Assembly: GCA_045598825.1 (NCBI GenBank)
Contig: JAZRUX010000009.1
Span: 1-46,668 of the forward strand
DNA: 46,668 bases
Reading direction: 5' to 3'
Source: Hennigella sp045598825
Lineage (GTDB): Bacteria; Bacillota_I; Bacilli_A; Mycoplasmatales; Mycoplasmoidaceae
Of this stretch, positions 12,440-21,941 are shown piece by piece. Under the pieces are notes generated by a model. It was not told the origin of the DNA and did no database searches. It worked only from the letters and a program-made list of their open reading frames with translations. How positions within the stretch are numbered: position 1 is the first letter of the stretch; the number at the start of each line of letters is the position of its first letter. The translations under genes and the position numbers were made by a program.

Positions 12440-13823
12440 GTTTGCCTCCAATCATTTCTTCTAATGTATAAGCAATTTGTAATAATTTCATATCTTGATA
12501 CATATCAGCAGAAATTGTTAAACCTCACGGCATCTTTTCCATTGTTTTAAATGGGATAGTAATACTTGGTGTCCCTGAGAAATTAGAAAACATTAATCAA
12601 TTATCATAGTCTGATTGGTTGTGTGGATCTTTGATATCTAAGGCTACGCCAGATACTGATGGCATTAAAATACAATCGCCTTGTTTTAATAAATCAAGTT
12701 CAATGTCTTGAACTTGTTTACGAATTGAACGAGCCGCTAATGTTATGTTCATGTAGTTTTCTTTTGTAGTTAAGAAAGCACCAATCACAAATCGACGTTT
12801 AACTTCATTTCCAATTCCTTTTGTTCTTGCTTTAATTAAAGATTGTTCATAAGTGTCATCAGGTAAATAGTTGTGTAAACCAAAAGTAATACCTTGTAGG
12901 TTAGAATAACAACTATAACCTTCTGTATAAGTCAAAACTTTATATGCAAATGCTATCGATTTAAGAATTTCAGGATTAACTTCAACACTCTTAACAAAGT
13001 GACCAGATTTTTCTAATTTATTAATTAGATCTTTGAAATCATTACTTTGATTTGGACAAAGCATATCAACAAAATTTTTGATGTAAACAAATTGAATTTT
13101 CTTCAATGGTTTTAATTCATCGATTGAAACGTTTCTCAATTTGTTATATGATGTTGAATCTTTTGGATCATGTTTAATCAATTGACTAGCAACAATGGTT
13201 GCATCGGCAACATATTTTGTAATGATGCCAACATGATCAAAGCTTGGTGCATATGGTAAAACACCATAACGTGATATAGCACCATATGATGGTTTAAAAC
13301 CAACAACACCACCAAATGATGCAGGACGACGAATAGAATCTCCTGTATCTGTTCCAATTGCAAATGCACTTATACCTGTAACAACATTAGCAACTGATCC
13401 AGATGAAGAACCACCCATTATTTTAGATTTATCTAATGGATTATAAACTAAACCATAGGCACAATGAATGCCTGATCCACCTAAACCAAATTCATCCATT
13501 GCATCTTTTGCTAATAATATTGCTCCTTGTTGTTTAAGCAACTCATAAACAGTAGCATTAAATGGTGGAACATAATCATTTAAGAACTTACTACCCGCTG
13601 TTGTTTTAATTCCTTCAGTTGAAATATTGTCTTTTAACGAATATGGAATGCAAGATAACATCTTTTTTTGATCATATTGTTCAGTAACTGTTGGAAAAAT
13701 TGGTGTAATGATTGAGTTGATAGAAGCAAATTCGTTTGCTTTTTTCTTCATTTCATCTACCAATAATTGTGGATTTGTTCCTTTGGCTAGCTTTTCACGA
13801 AGCGATAGAATAACAGATTTCAT
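12432..13823 (-). CDS. gatA: Aspartyl/glutamyl-tRNA amidotransferase subunit A
   Basis: Predicted 463 aa amidase subunit that releases ammonia from glutamine for GatB. The amidase signature is clear: catalytic Lys in SLKDN, the Gly/Ser-rich GGSSSGS and the catalytic Ser in GTDTGDSIRRPASF. The C-terminus runs through NWLMFSNFSGTPSITIPF, with TGA encoding Trp. It lies 1 nt after the gatC stop and overlaps gatB by 8 nt, forming the gatC-gatA-gatB operon. Its presence implies the indirect route to Gln-tRNA-Gln. Confidence 0.97.
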
Positions 13824-13824
13824 T

Positions 13825-14097
13825 TTATTTACCTACCACATATTTATTAGCTACTTCTGCATTAGCCAAATAATCTTTGTCTTGTTTCTGTTCTGGTTGA
13901 TCTTTTCTAAACGTAGCACAGTTAACTGCTCGTGTGTAATTAACTGGTTTAACATTAAGATTTTTAGGGTCAACGTTTGTTGCCTGTAATTGTTTATCAA
14001 GTTGTTGAATTTCTTTGATAATTTTTTCAGTTTCTTCTTCAGATAATTCAAAATACAATGATGATGCCAATTTATTAATATTTTCTTTATCAATCAT
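13825..14097 (-). CDS. gatC: Aspartyl/glutamyl-tRNA amidotransferase subunit C
   Basis: Predicted 90 aa linker subunit that wraps around GatA and GatB. The N-terminal helix region MIDKENINKLASSLYFELSE matches the GatC pattern of two helices (residues 1-45) followed by an extended tail. The start is ATG at 14097, preceded by AAGG; a longer upstream reading would run into the terminator hairpin at 14131-14153. It is the first gene of gatCAB. Confidence 0.88.
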   Translation of the reverse strand: MIDKENINKLASSLYFELSEEETEKIIKEIQQLDKQLQATNVDPKNLNVKPVNYTRAVNCATFRKDQPEQKQDKDYLANAEVANKYVVGK

Positions 14098-14124
14098 AGT
14101 GTGCCTTAATAAATTAATTATAAA

Positions 14125-14153
14125 TAAAAAAAATATGGTCAAAGACCATATTT
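14125..14153. terminator. Terminator between leucine-rich lipoprotein gene and gatC
   Basis: Perfect 10-bp stem AAATATGGTC / GACCATATTT, loop AAA. On the minus strand it follows the lipoprotein stop (14160-14162) by a few bases and is followed by a T8 run. Confidence 0.82.
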
Positions 14154-14159
14154 TTGATA

Positions 14160-16364
14160 TTAAGGTTTTGGCTGAGTTAAACGATAACATTCCGCTGCGG
14201 TTCCAAGAACTACACTCATGTAATTTTCAGCTAATCAGTTGTGGGGGTTGCCATCTTTATCTCTATCAGCGGTTGCTTGCTCTGGATTGTAACATTCTCA
14301 TTGATTAATATATTCTTTATTTTGATCTAAACACTGAACCCCATAGAATTTTGCACTATAAACTTGAAAATTTGCAGCACCTGTTGCAGAAGCACCATCA
14401 TCACAGTTAATGGTTTCTTTTGCTGGTTCCATAACAGCACCACCTGCAGTTCCTTTTGGGTTGTAATCAGAATATGGAGTGTATACGTGAAATTGCGGTG
14501 CAAACTCATATTTAGTTTGTTCAATTGCTGTGTACATGTCTTCAATTCAACATGTACCATTTCAGTTTAATACTGTAGTACAGTTGCCTCAATATTCACC
14601 TGTCATAATTTCTAGAGAAGACCCCTGTTTTGTTGGAGTATCGTTTCTCATATAGAAGCAACGACATTCCATAGGTTTAAATTTGTATGGATCTTCCTCA
14701 GTGCCATTACCAATACGGTTTCATAATGATGGATCGTAATTTGTAGAAGAAGCATCAGGATAAGATTCTTGGGCTAAGTTCAAGCTTTTTTCTTTGCTCT
14801 TTCTTTGATTGTAAGCTTTAATTCCACCCATTTTCTTTTCTGTAACAGCTGGGTTGATAAGACTAAGATCTGTTGCCACAACATCAATACCATTTCAAAG
14901 CCCAAAGATGGCAAATTCTTTAGCTTCATAATCATAAATTGGATTTTCTGATGTAATAAAATGTCCATTAAAGTCAATTAACATGCTTTTTTGAATTTCA
15001 ATTTGTCCAGTATATGAAACTTTACCTTCTTTTTTCTTTGAGCTTATTGTAATATCATTCATTAAACGAACGTTTGAGCCTGAAGCACAAGCTTCACGAA
15101 GTCTACTTTCATTTTCATCCCCATCTGTGATTTCAACAAAATTATATCAATCGGAACCACTAAGGCCACCTTGATATAAGTCTAATATCAATATGTGTTT
15201 CTTATATTGACTTAAATCACTTCCTCAAATAATTGTTCCTTTATCTGATCAACCAGCAAATGAATTTTCACCAACTTGCATTGTTTCTAAACCAGAAACA
15301 GAATCTTTAATATTAGAAAGATCAATAAATTTTACCTTGTTATTTTCGGCAAATGAATTTTTAGAGAAATATGTTAGTTTTGAATCAGGTGCTATGGATA
15401 TTTTATTGACTGTGTCTGGAAGTTTAATTGCGTTTTCACCATCTCCAACAGTTAAAACATAATTTGGAATTACTAATGTATTGTAACCTTGAGCTGATTC
15501 GCTAATTCCAACCAATTTTTTAAGTCCATATTCGTCATCTTCAAATTCCAATTCTGCTTCTGGTATTGCTTTTTCCACATTCATGTATGAAACTTTAACT
15601 TGTGTATATTTGTTTGAAATTCATATTGGAATATCAGTATCACCATACATACAATAAATTTGAATGTCAAATTTATATGATGCTCCTTCAGCAACACCTG
15701 TAGCTTTTGCCTCAGCTGGAATAGCTACATCAGCAATGTTAGTTGCATCATCAAAAGTTATTTCAACAGCAGCAGTGTTTACCACAAATTCATTTTCATC
15801 ATCATATTTATCAGATTCAATGTGAGCGACTAGTTTTGGCTCATATTTAGTTGGTAATCCTGTTGGAATTTTAAAAGGTAAGTGTGCAGTAATAGTTTTA
15901 TCAATTTTTTCTGTTGCAGTAAATTCCATTCCATCTTGTAGTATACAATATGGATAATATGTCACTTTTGATTCAGAGATTTTTTGTGATCATATTAGAC
16001 TGTTAGTCTTTTCGTTTACACATTTAAATATAATATCACCTGTTCAAACTACAGTGTCATAAACATCTGTTAATAGTCAATAAACTGGAATCTTTACTAA
16101 TCTATTACTTACAGTTGGTTCAGCAAATGTAAATTGTCCCGGATTATCATATTCAATGACAATCTTTTCGTTGTTTCCTAATCTATTAGTTAGTGTGTAA
16201 TGTAAATATGCTGCCATATTATTGCCAATAATACTAACATCATTTTCAGCTACTTCAATATGCACTGTTGAACAAGAACATGAAGTAACCACACCAGTAG
16301 CAATTGTACTAGCTAATAAAGTGCCAGTTGCTCCTAATAAACCTAATATTTTATTTTTTCTCAT
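14160..16364 (-). CDS. Lipoprotein with BspA-like leucine-rich segment
   Basis: Predicted 734 aa surface lipoprotein with a signal peptide and lipobox VVTSC near residues 25-29. The first 250 residues look like beta-sandwich modules. Around residues 265-375 there is an irregular leucine-rich stretch (LVIPNYVLTVGDG, IKLPDTVNKISI, FSKNSFAENNKVKFIDLS, VGENSFAGW) of the BspA/LRR_5 type known from surface adhesins. The C-terminal third is rich in Cys, Trp and Asn and has a short RIGNG motif also present in the lipoprotein at 24677-25978. The start is ATG at 16364, after GGAGAT. It is a single gene between terminators, inserted between gatC and rplL. Adhesion is a guess from the repeat type; no catalytic motif was recognised. 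Confidence 0.8.
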
Positions 16365-16393
16365 TTTTATCTCCATAAATACCGATATTATAA

Positions 16394-16423
16394 AACAAAA
16401 AAATATAGTCTATGACTATATTT
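16394..16423 (-). terminator. Intrinsic terminator of rplJ-rplL
   Basis: 10-bp perfect stem AAATATAGTC / GACTATATTT, loop TAT, followed on the minus strand by a T-run. It lies just after the rplL stop at 16430. Confidence 0.85.
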
Positions 16424-16429
16424 TCTTAA

Positions 16430-16795
16430 CTACTTAATTTCTACTTTAGCACCAGCGTCAGTGAATTTCTTGCCAAGTTCCTTAGCTTCTTCAGGTTTAA
16501 TACCTTCTTTAACTACACAAGGAGCTTTGTCAACTGCATTTTTAGCTTCCATTAGACCTAAACCAGTGATTTCACGGTAGATCTTAATAACAGCAACTTT
16601 GCTTGCACCAGCATTAGTTAATGTTAATGTAACTAGTGATGGTTCAGCATTAGCAGCAGGTGCAGCTGCAGCAGCTACAGGAGCAGCAGCAGATACGCCA
16701 AATTCAGTTTCAATTGCTTTTACTAAATCATTGATTTCCATTAAAGACATTTCTTTAAGAGATTCAATTACTTGTTGATTTGTTAATTTTGCCAT
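16430..16795 (-). CDS. rplL: 50S ribosomal protein L7/L12
   Basis: Predicted 121 aa stalk protein that recruits translation factors. It shows the N-terminal dimerisation segment (MAKLTNQQVIESLKEMSL), an Ala-rich hinge near residues 36-50, and a C-terminal domain with KVAVIKIYREITGLGLMEAK and VKEGIKPEEAKEL. The length is typical. It follows rplJ by 22 nt, with AAGGAA before its start. Confidence 0.98.
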   Translation of the reverse strand: MAKLTNQQVIESLKEMSLMEINDLVKAIETEFGVSAAAPVAAAAAPAANAEPSLVTLTLTNAGASKVAVIKIYREITGLGLMEAKNAVDKAPCVVKEGIKPEEAKELGKKFTDAGAKVEIK

Positions 16796-16817
16796 ATTTA
16801 TAAAATTCCTTTTCTAA

Positions 16818-17306
16818 TTATGCTTGTTTAGTCTTTCCAACTGCATTAAGTCCATATAGGAAGTTTCTTAAGCTTGCTGTTAAGCAAGAAAGTAACATAG
16901 AGTATAAACCCTTTCTTCCTGGGATGGCAGCGATTTGGGCAAGTTGGTCAGGTTTAATGATTTGGTTTTCTAAGTAACCAAATTTAAATTTTACAAAGTT
17001 TCTTTTTTTAGCAATATCGGCTACTGCTTTGAAAGAACATACTTCATCATCATTACAAATGATAACAGCATTAGGACCATTGCATTCTTCTACTTGAATG
17101 TTATTTGCCTTTAGGGTACGGTTTAGAACGTTATTTTTAACAACTTCAATACTTGCACCTTCTTTGTGTAAATTGGCTCTCATTTCTGTTAATTCTTTAA
17201 CAGTAAGACCTAAATACTCGAAAACTAAGAATGATTTTGCTTTCTTAATTTTGTCGACAAATTCTTCAGTAGCTTTTGCTTTCTTTTCAATTATTGCTTT
17301 AGACAC
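16818..17306 (-). CDS. rplJ: 50S ribosomal protein L10
   Basis: Predicted 162 aa base of the ribosomal stalk, binding 23S rRNA and the L7/L12 dimers. The order MSKAIIEKKAKATEEFVDKI, FLVFEYLGLTVKELTEMR, KNNVLNRTLK and PGRKGLYSMLLSCL is characteristic. A strong GGAGGT ribosome-binding site precedes the ATG. It is co-transcribed with rplL, and its leader carries the L10 autoregulatory structure. Confidence 0.98.
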   Translation of the reverse strand: MSKAIIEKKAKATEEFVDKIKKAKSFLVFEYLGLTVKELTEMRANLHKEGASIEVVKNNVLNRTLKANNIQVEECNGPNAVIICNDDEVCSFKAVADIAKKRNFVKFKFGYLENQIIKPDQLAQIAAIPGRKGLYSMLLSCLTASLRNFLYGLNAVGKTKQA

Positions 17307-17324
17307 GATTTACCTCCGTAATTT

Positions 17325-17452
17325 GTTGGCAATATACAAATAAAGTGCCTTTGTTTACACAAAGACACTGAGAGATTTATCAAAAATTTGATCATATTCC
17401 TCGGTAACAAATTAAGGCATAGCCAGTTACTGTCTTTGGTATATTGCTCATT
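17325..17452 (-). promoter_or_regulatory. L10 (rplJ) leader, autoregulatory RNA
   Basis: The minus-strand 5' UTR of rplJ matches the firmicute-type L10 leader. It contains AATATACCAAAGACAGTAACTGGC, followed by GCCTTAA and ACCGAGG, the region bound by the L10(L12)4 complex. A long-range helix pairs CAATATAC (plus 17330-17337) with GTATATTG (17440-17447). A 10-bp hairpin GTGTCTTTGT / ACAAAGGCAC (17345-17368) is followed by a weak T-run and may act as an attenuator. Feedback control by L10 is established for this leader family; here it is inferred from sequence. Confidence 0.85.
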
Positions 17453-17453
17453 T

Positions 17454-17459
17454 ATTATA
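17454..17459 (-). promoter_or_regulatory. -10 box of the rplJL promoter
   Basis: Perfect TATAAT on the minus strand directly upstream of the L10 leader. The -35 region is not recognisable. Confidence 0.65.
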
Positions 17460-17466
17460 TATGAAA

Positions 17467-18249
17467 TTAGAAAAATGGATAAAAAATATTAATAAGTTTA
17501 TATTTAACGTTTATGAAAGGGTTAATTTTCTCTTTTTTTAATGATTGTTTGCTACAACGTTCTCAATCATAATTTCATATGTTAATAAAACGGTTAGGAT
17601 TATCACTAGAAACGATTGTTTTGTAACGATAAACATTCCTAAAATTAAAGTTCTTTGTGGTTGATAAACACTCTTCATTATCAACAACAATAAATGACTC
17701 ATCAATTTGTTTGTTTATAAAATATAAATCAATGTTTTTTTCTAGGTATTTTTGTAATGTATAAATCAAGAAATCTTGTCGTGATTTCTTTTCTTGCATT
17801 GACAAAACAATTTCAACTTTTACACCTTTTCAACGAGCATAATTTAATGCTTTAAAAGTATCTAATGAAACAAAAAATGAATCGGAATAAATTCTTATAC
17901 TTTTTCTAGCTCTAAAAATAATCGATTGGAGTTTTGTATGATCATTATTAGGTTGGGAAAATAATGTCTTTAATTTATAGTTATAAATTAGAGCGATGCA
18001 TGCTCCAACAATAGGAATAAGGACCATTACAAACAATCAGAATGTTTTTGTTTCATCTGTCCGATTAGGTTTGTAGAAAATATAGCATCCAACAAAAACG
18101 TCAACCAATCAAACAATTAAAAACCAACTTCATCAAAAAGCAGTAACATTTCAATGATAAATGTAAGTACAAGCACATGTAGATGCAAAAGCACCATCTA
18201 CGACAACAAAAGCTAAAATTGTTAAAAAGATACGTAATGGTTTTTTCAT
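17467..18249 (-). CDS. Membrane protein with degenerate phospholipase-D-like domain
   Basis: Predicted 260 aa. An N-terminal signal-like helix is followed by two membrane segments (WFLIVWLVDVFVGCYIFYK and FVMVLIPIVGACIALIY), the layout of the cardiolipin synthase N-terminal region (PLDc_N). One PLD-like unit follows. The HxKxxxxD motif expected around IDESFIVVDNEE has Asp for His and Ser for Lys, and the second PLD half is missing. Cardiolipin synthases are usually near 480-500 aa. Catalysis is therefore unlikely. The ATG lies 1 nt after the feoB stop, so it is the third gene of the feo operon; its start is supported by that spacing. A membrane or scaffold role with FeoB is only an inference. 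Confidence 0.72.
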
Positions 18250-18250
18250 A

Positions 18251-20290
18251 TTATGCTATCATACTGAAACCAGTACCCACCCAATACACTAATGTTGCTA
18301 AAACATAAGCAGTAGCAAAGCTAATGCCAATATTCATTCACATATTCTTTCTTCCAACTTCTGTTCGCATTGCATTGATTGAAGGAATACATGGCATGTA
18401 ATATGATAAGAAAATCATAAAACTTACTGCAACAGCTGGAGTAAATAGTGTTTTAATTTCCTCAGAACCAGCTAACATTTGTAGAGTTGTTAATGTTAAT
18501 TCTTTTGCAGGAATAGCTGCTATTAAACTAGAAGTTAATTTTCAGTCGGCTGATCCTAAAAATGGATAGAAGACATAACTAATTCCACGACCAATATAAG
18601 CTAAAGCTGAATATTGAATATCTGATGGATTAGCTGTTGTGTTAATATATACACCTGGAACATTACCTAAGTGTAGTAATGCTCAGAAAATTATGTTAGC
18701 AATAGTAATTGTTAAGAATGCTTTTTTTAAAAAACCTTTGATTGTCTGTCATACGTTTTTAAACATAATACGAACATCAATGCCATTCCAGTTTACCATT
18801 TCTACACAAAAGAATGATTTTTGTTTTCTAAACATAGTTTTAGAGAAAGTTAAACCTAAAACTAAAGCAATGATTGTTGATAATAATACCAAACCTAAAA
18901 CAAATAATCAGCCAAAATTCAAGAATATTGCATTAGCAATTGCGGCAATAACAATAATCTTACTTGCACAAGGAATGAATGGAATAATTAGAACTGAAAT
19001 GATCCGTTCTTTCTTTGAACTTGAACTTCGGGCCAACATAATTGCTGGTACATTGCAACCAAAAGCAGTTAATAAGTTAACTATTGATCGGCCTGATAAA
19101 CCAAACTTACTAAAGGCATTATCAAGTAAAATACTAACTCGAGACAATAGCCCTACTTGCTGAATGATTGTTACACAAATATATAAAATAGCAATGCATG
19201 GGATAAAGGTTAACACCGTAAATAAACCACCAAAAATTCCATTAACAATCATGCTTGATACTCATTCAGGAGCATTTCAATTGTTTAAACCAACAATCAT
19301 CCAGTGTGACAAACCTCAGTCTGGGTTGGTTAATGCTTGGCCAAATCAATATTGTAAGCCACCACCAGCATAACTACCAAATGCTAAATAATAGATTGCT
19401 ATAGCAATTATCAGAAATAATGGGATGCCAATTCATTTTTTTAAGAAATAGTGATCAAAACGATTTTGCTTTTTTAAATTAACTCTCAAATATTTCCTGT
19501 TTTTGAATTGACATTCATCCAATAATTTTTTAATGAATTCAATTTTAGTATCTCGAATTTCATTAATAAAATGTTTATCTCTAGTTTTAACTAGAATTTT
19601 GTTTATTTCTCCTCAATAAGCAGAGTGGTGCTCTTGCAATTGTCCAATAAAATATGAATTGTTTTCAAGCAACATTAAAGCAGCAAAACGTTTTGAAACA
19701 TTCATTTCTGGTAACACTTTTGAATATCTTTCAATTCATTGTTCAATTTCATCTGAATAAGTAACAACTTTTGAATCTACTTTTTTTGATTTAAACATTG
19801 AATTCAAGATATTCTTTGTGTTTTTGTTTCGGTTTGAACGACTTAAGACAATGTTTAAACCATTTAATTTTTTACTTAATTTTTTTCAATTAAATGATTT
19901 AGGATTGATCAAATCAATCATATTAACACATAAGGTGTTTAACATTCCTGTTTCAATGCATTGTAATGTTAAAAATAAATCACGTTGGATTGAAAAAGCT
20001 GAAACCACATTTACAATTGAAGACACTTTATGATGCAATAAGTGATAATGTGTTTCTTTTTCTTCTGCAATAGGGTGAGAAAGATTATAAGTACCAGGTA
20101 AATCAACCAAATAATTTTCACTATGTTTAATCTTACCCATCGTATGTTCAGTTGTCATACGATCAATGTTACTAACTAAAGCAGTTGATGTTGTTAAAAG
20201 GTTAAAAATGGTCGATTTACCAGTATTTGGTGCACCAATCAACAAATAGTTATTACCTTCAGTATTTCTAAACTTAGATAACTTTGACAT
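18251..20290 (-). CDS. feoB: Ferrous iron transporter FeoB
   Basis: Predicted 679 aa GTPase-coupled Fe(II) permease of the inner membrane. The N-terminal G domain has G1 GAPNTGKST, G3 DLPGTYNLS and G4 NMID. Two gate regions follow, with conserved motifs GCNVPAIMLARS, IPFIPCASK and YYMPCIPS, and about eight hydrophobic segments. The C-terminus is complete, with a TAA stop at 18251-18253. It overlaps feoA by 17 nt and abuts the PLD-like gene by 1 nt. In-frame TGA codons read Trp. This is likely the cell's route for the iron needed by the Fe-S enzymes encoded divergently. Confidence 0.95.
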
Positions 20291-20519
20291 CTATTTGATT
20301 ACAATTTTCCTCTCTTAACACATATTGCACATTGTACAGTTGTAAGTGAAGAACCTTGTTAGAATCATCATTATCTAGTACTTTAACTTGAGCACCTTTG
20401 ATAAAGCCAATATTTTCTAACTTATGCTTTATCAAATGATCTGTGAAGTTTAAGGATACAATTTCAACAGTCTTACCCTTAAGTTGACTAGATAATTTCA
20501 CAACCGATCTTTGAGCCAT
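20274..20519 (-). CDS. feoA: Ferrous iron transport protein FeoA
   Basis: Predicted 81 aa cytosolic SH3-like protein thought to assist FeoB. It contains the family pattern LENIGFIKGAQVKVLDND followed by LHLQLYNVQYVLREE. The length matches FeoA. It is the first gene of feoA-feoB; its 3' end overlaps feoB by 17 nt. No Shine-Dalgarno sequence is seen, and the predicted leader is short. Confidence 0.9.
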   Translation of the reverse strand: MAQRSVVKLSSQLKGKTVEIVSLNFTDHLIKHKLENIGFIKGAQVKVLDNDDSNKVLHLQLYNVQYVLREENCNQIDVKVI

Positions 20520-20541
20520 AATAGTTTTTTAACTAACTAAC

Positions 20542-20569
20542 ATTATAAAGCAATATCTAAATATGCTTT
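20542..20569 (-). promoter_or_regulatory. feoA promoter with overlapping imperfect palindrome
   Basis: Minus-strand TATAAT at 20542-20547 lies 22 nt before the feoA ATG. Immediately upstream is a 23-bp imperfect palindrome (20547-20569) with AAAGCA / TGCTTT ends, between the -10 box and the expected -35 position. That is where a repressor would sit. It does not match the classical Fur box, so an iron-responsive operator is only a hypothesis. Confidence 0.45.
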
Positions 20570-20619
20570 AAATATATTTTTTATTAAAAAAATATAACTT
20601 TTGATTATCTTATTTGGTT

Positions 20620-20625
20620 TATAAT
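20620..20625 (+). promoter_or_regulatory. -10 box for the serine dehydratase operon
   Basis: TATAAT in TTTATAATTTAATAAGG, 34 nt before the ATG at 20660. TTGATT at 20601-20606 is nearby but only 13 nt upstream, so the -35 box is uncertain. AGAAAGG serves as the ribosome-binding site. Confidence 0.5.
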
Positions 20626-20659
20626 TTAATAAGGAAAAAATAGAAAGGTTTTTCTCTAT

Positions 20660-21931
20660 ATGAAATCAATTTTAGAATTATTTAAGCAAGGTATGGGTCC
20701 TAGTTCAACCTTGAATATGGTTCCATACCGTGCTTGTCTTGAAATTGCTAAAGAAATTCGTTTAAAAAGATCAAAGATTAACCACGTAGAGGTTTATCTA
20801 TATAACGAATATGCTCGACTTGAAAAAGATGCAGGTATCCGTCACGATATCGATTATGCATTCTCATACTCTAACTTCAAGTATGCAATCTTTTCAGACA
20901 AACCAACTCCAGCAACATGCAAAAATTTACCATATGTATTCGATGTAGTTATCTTTAGTGATGCAACAATACCTTTATATCGTCACCGTGTTGTTGCTAG
21001 CGGTGGTGGACACTACTACTTTAATAAAAAAAGTTCACATGATACATTGCCTTTTAACACTTTTGTAGAGGTTAAAAAGTGATTTGATGATCACAAAGGT
21101 GCAAGTTTCCTAGACTTTGCTTGTTTAGGTGCAGATCGTGAAGAAATTAAATCACTGTATTATCGTGGTATTAACCTAGCTGAATTAGCTTCCCTATCTG
21201 GTTTAAGAAAACATGGTGAATTAAAATTATCTAACCCTGATATACACTATGTTCGTCAGGCAAGAAATATTTGATTGCACGATGAAAATTTCTTATCACC
21301 TGCTGAAAATGCTAACCGTATCCTTTCAGCTTTCTGCTATGCAATCAGTGAAGAAATTAACGAAAAAACGGTTATCATTGCCGCACCAAGCCTATGCACA
21401 ACTGCAGTTTTCTGGTCTATGGCTTTGTATTTGTTAAACAACTATGATGTAACTTCTAAGAAAATGATCAATGCATTTTGCGCTGCAAGTATCTTTGCTG
21501 CATTAGTTGATTCTAGAGCAAGTATTGCTCCAATTGACGTTGGTTGTCAAGGTCCAATGGGAACAGCTTGTGGTATGGCAGCAATTCTAGCAGCAGTTGT
21601 TTTATACGATGCAGATATTGAAGAATGTGGCCGTGCATTTGAAATGGCACTAGAACACTCTTTAGGAATTATTTGTGACTCATTAAATAGTTATCCAATC
21701 ATTCCTTGTATTCAAAGATGTGCTTCATTTGCTACAAGAGCATATGAAATAGCTATCTTAAACCATAGTTTAATGAAAACACCAGAATTATGCAAACTAG
21801 ATGACTTAATTCAAGTTATTGGTGAAACTGGTGGAGACTTGGTAGCAAAAAACCGTCGATTGGGTATTGGTGGATTTGCAGACCATGCTTCATATTCATT
21901 AAAAGAAGCTACAGCCAAAGACTGAGAATAG
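20660..21931 (+). CDS. L-serine dehydratase-like protein with altered active-site motifs
   Basis: Predicted 423 aa paralog of the next gene, with the same fused SDH beta plus alpha layout of one-chain Fe-S serine dehydratases. The three cysteines expected to bind the cluster are kept (VGCQGPMG, IICDSLNS, IPCIQRC). The substrate motifs differ: GPSSSHT is GPSSTLN, losing the His; APTCGSAGT is APSLCTTAV; and KQNGSVAGATGG is replaced by DSRASIAPIDVG. It may use another substrate or serve as a partner or regulatory subunit of the downstream enzyme. It ends TGG-like (TGA) Glu TAG, 10 nt before the next ATG, so the two are translated from one mRNA. Confidence 0.82.
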
Positions 21932-21941
21932 GAGAAAGATT

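Noticed and set aside
18639..19163. Open frame of 174 aa on the plus strand
   Set aside because: It is antisense to the membrane part of feoB, which has clear family motifs through this region; no ribosome-binding site and no recognisable protein.
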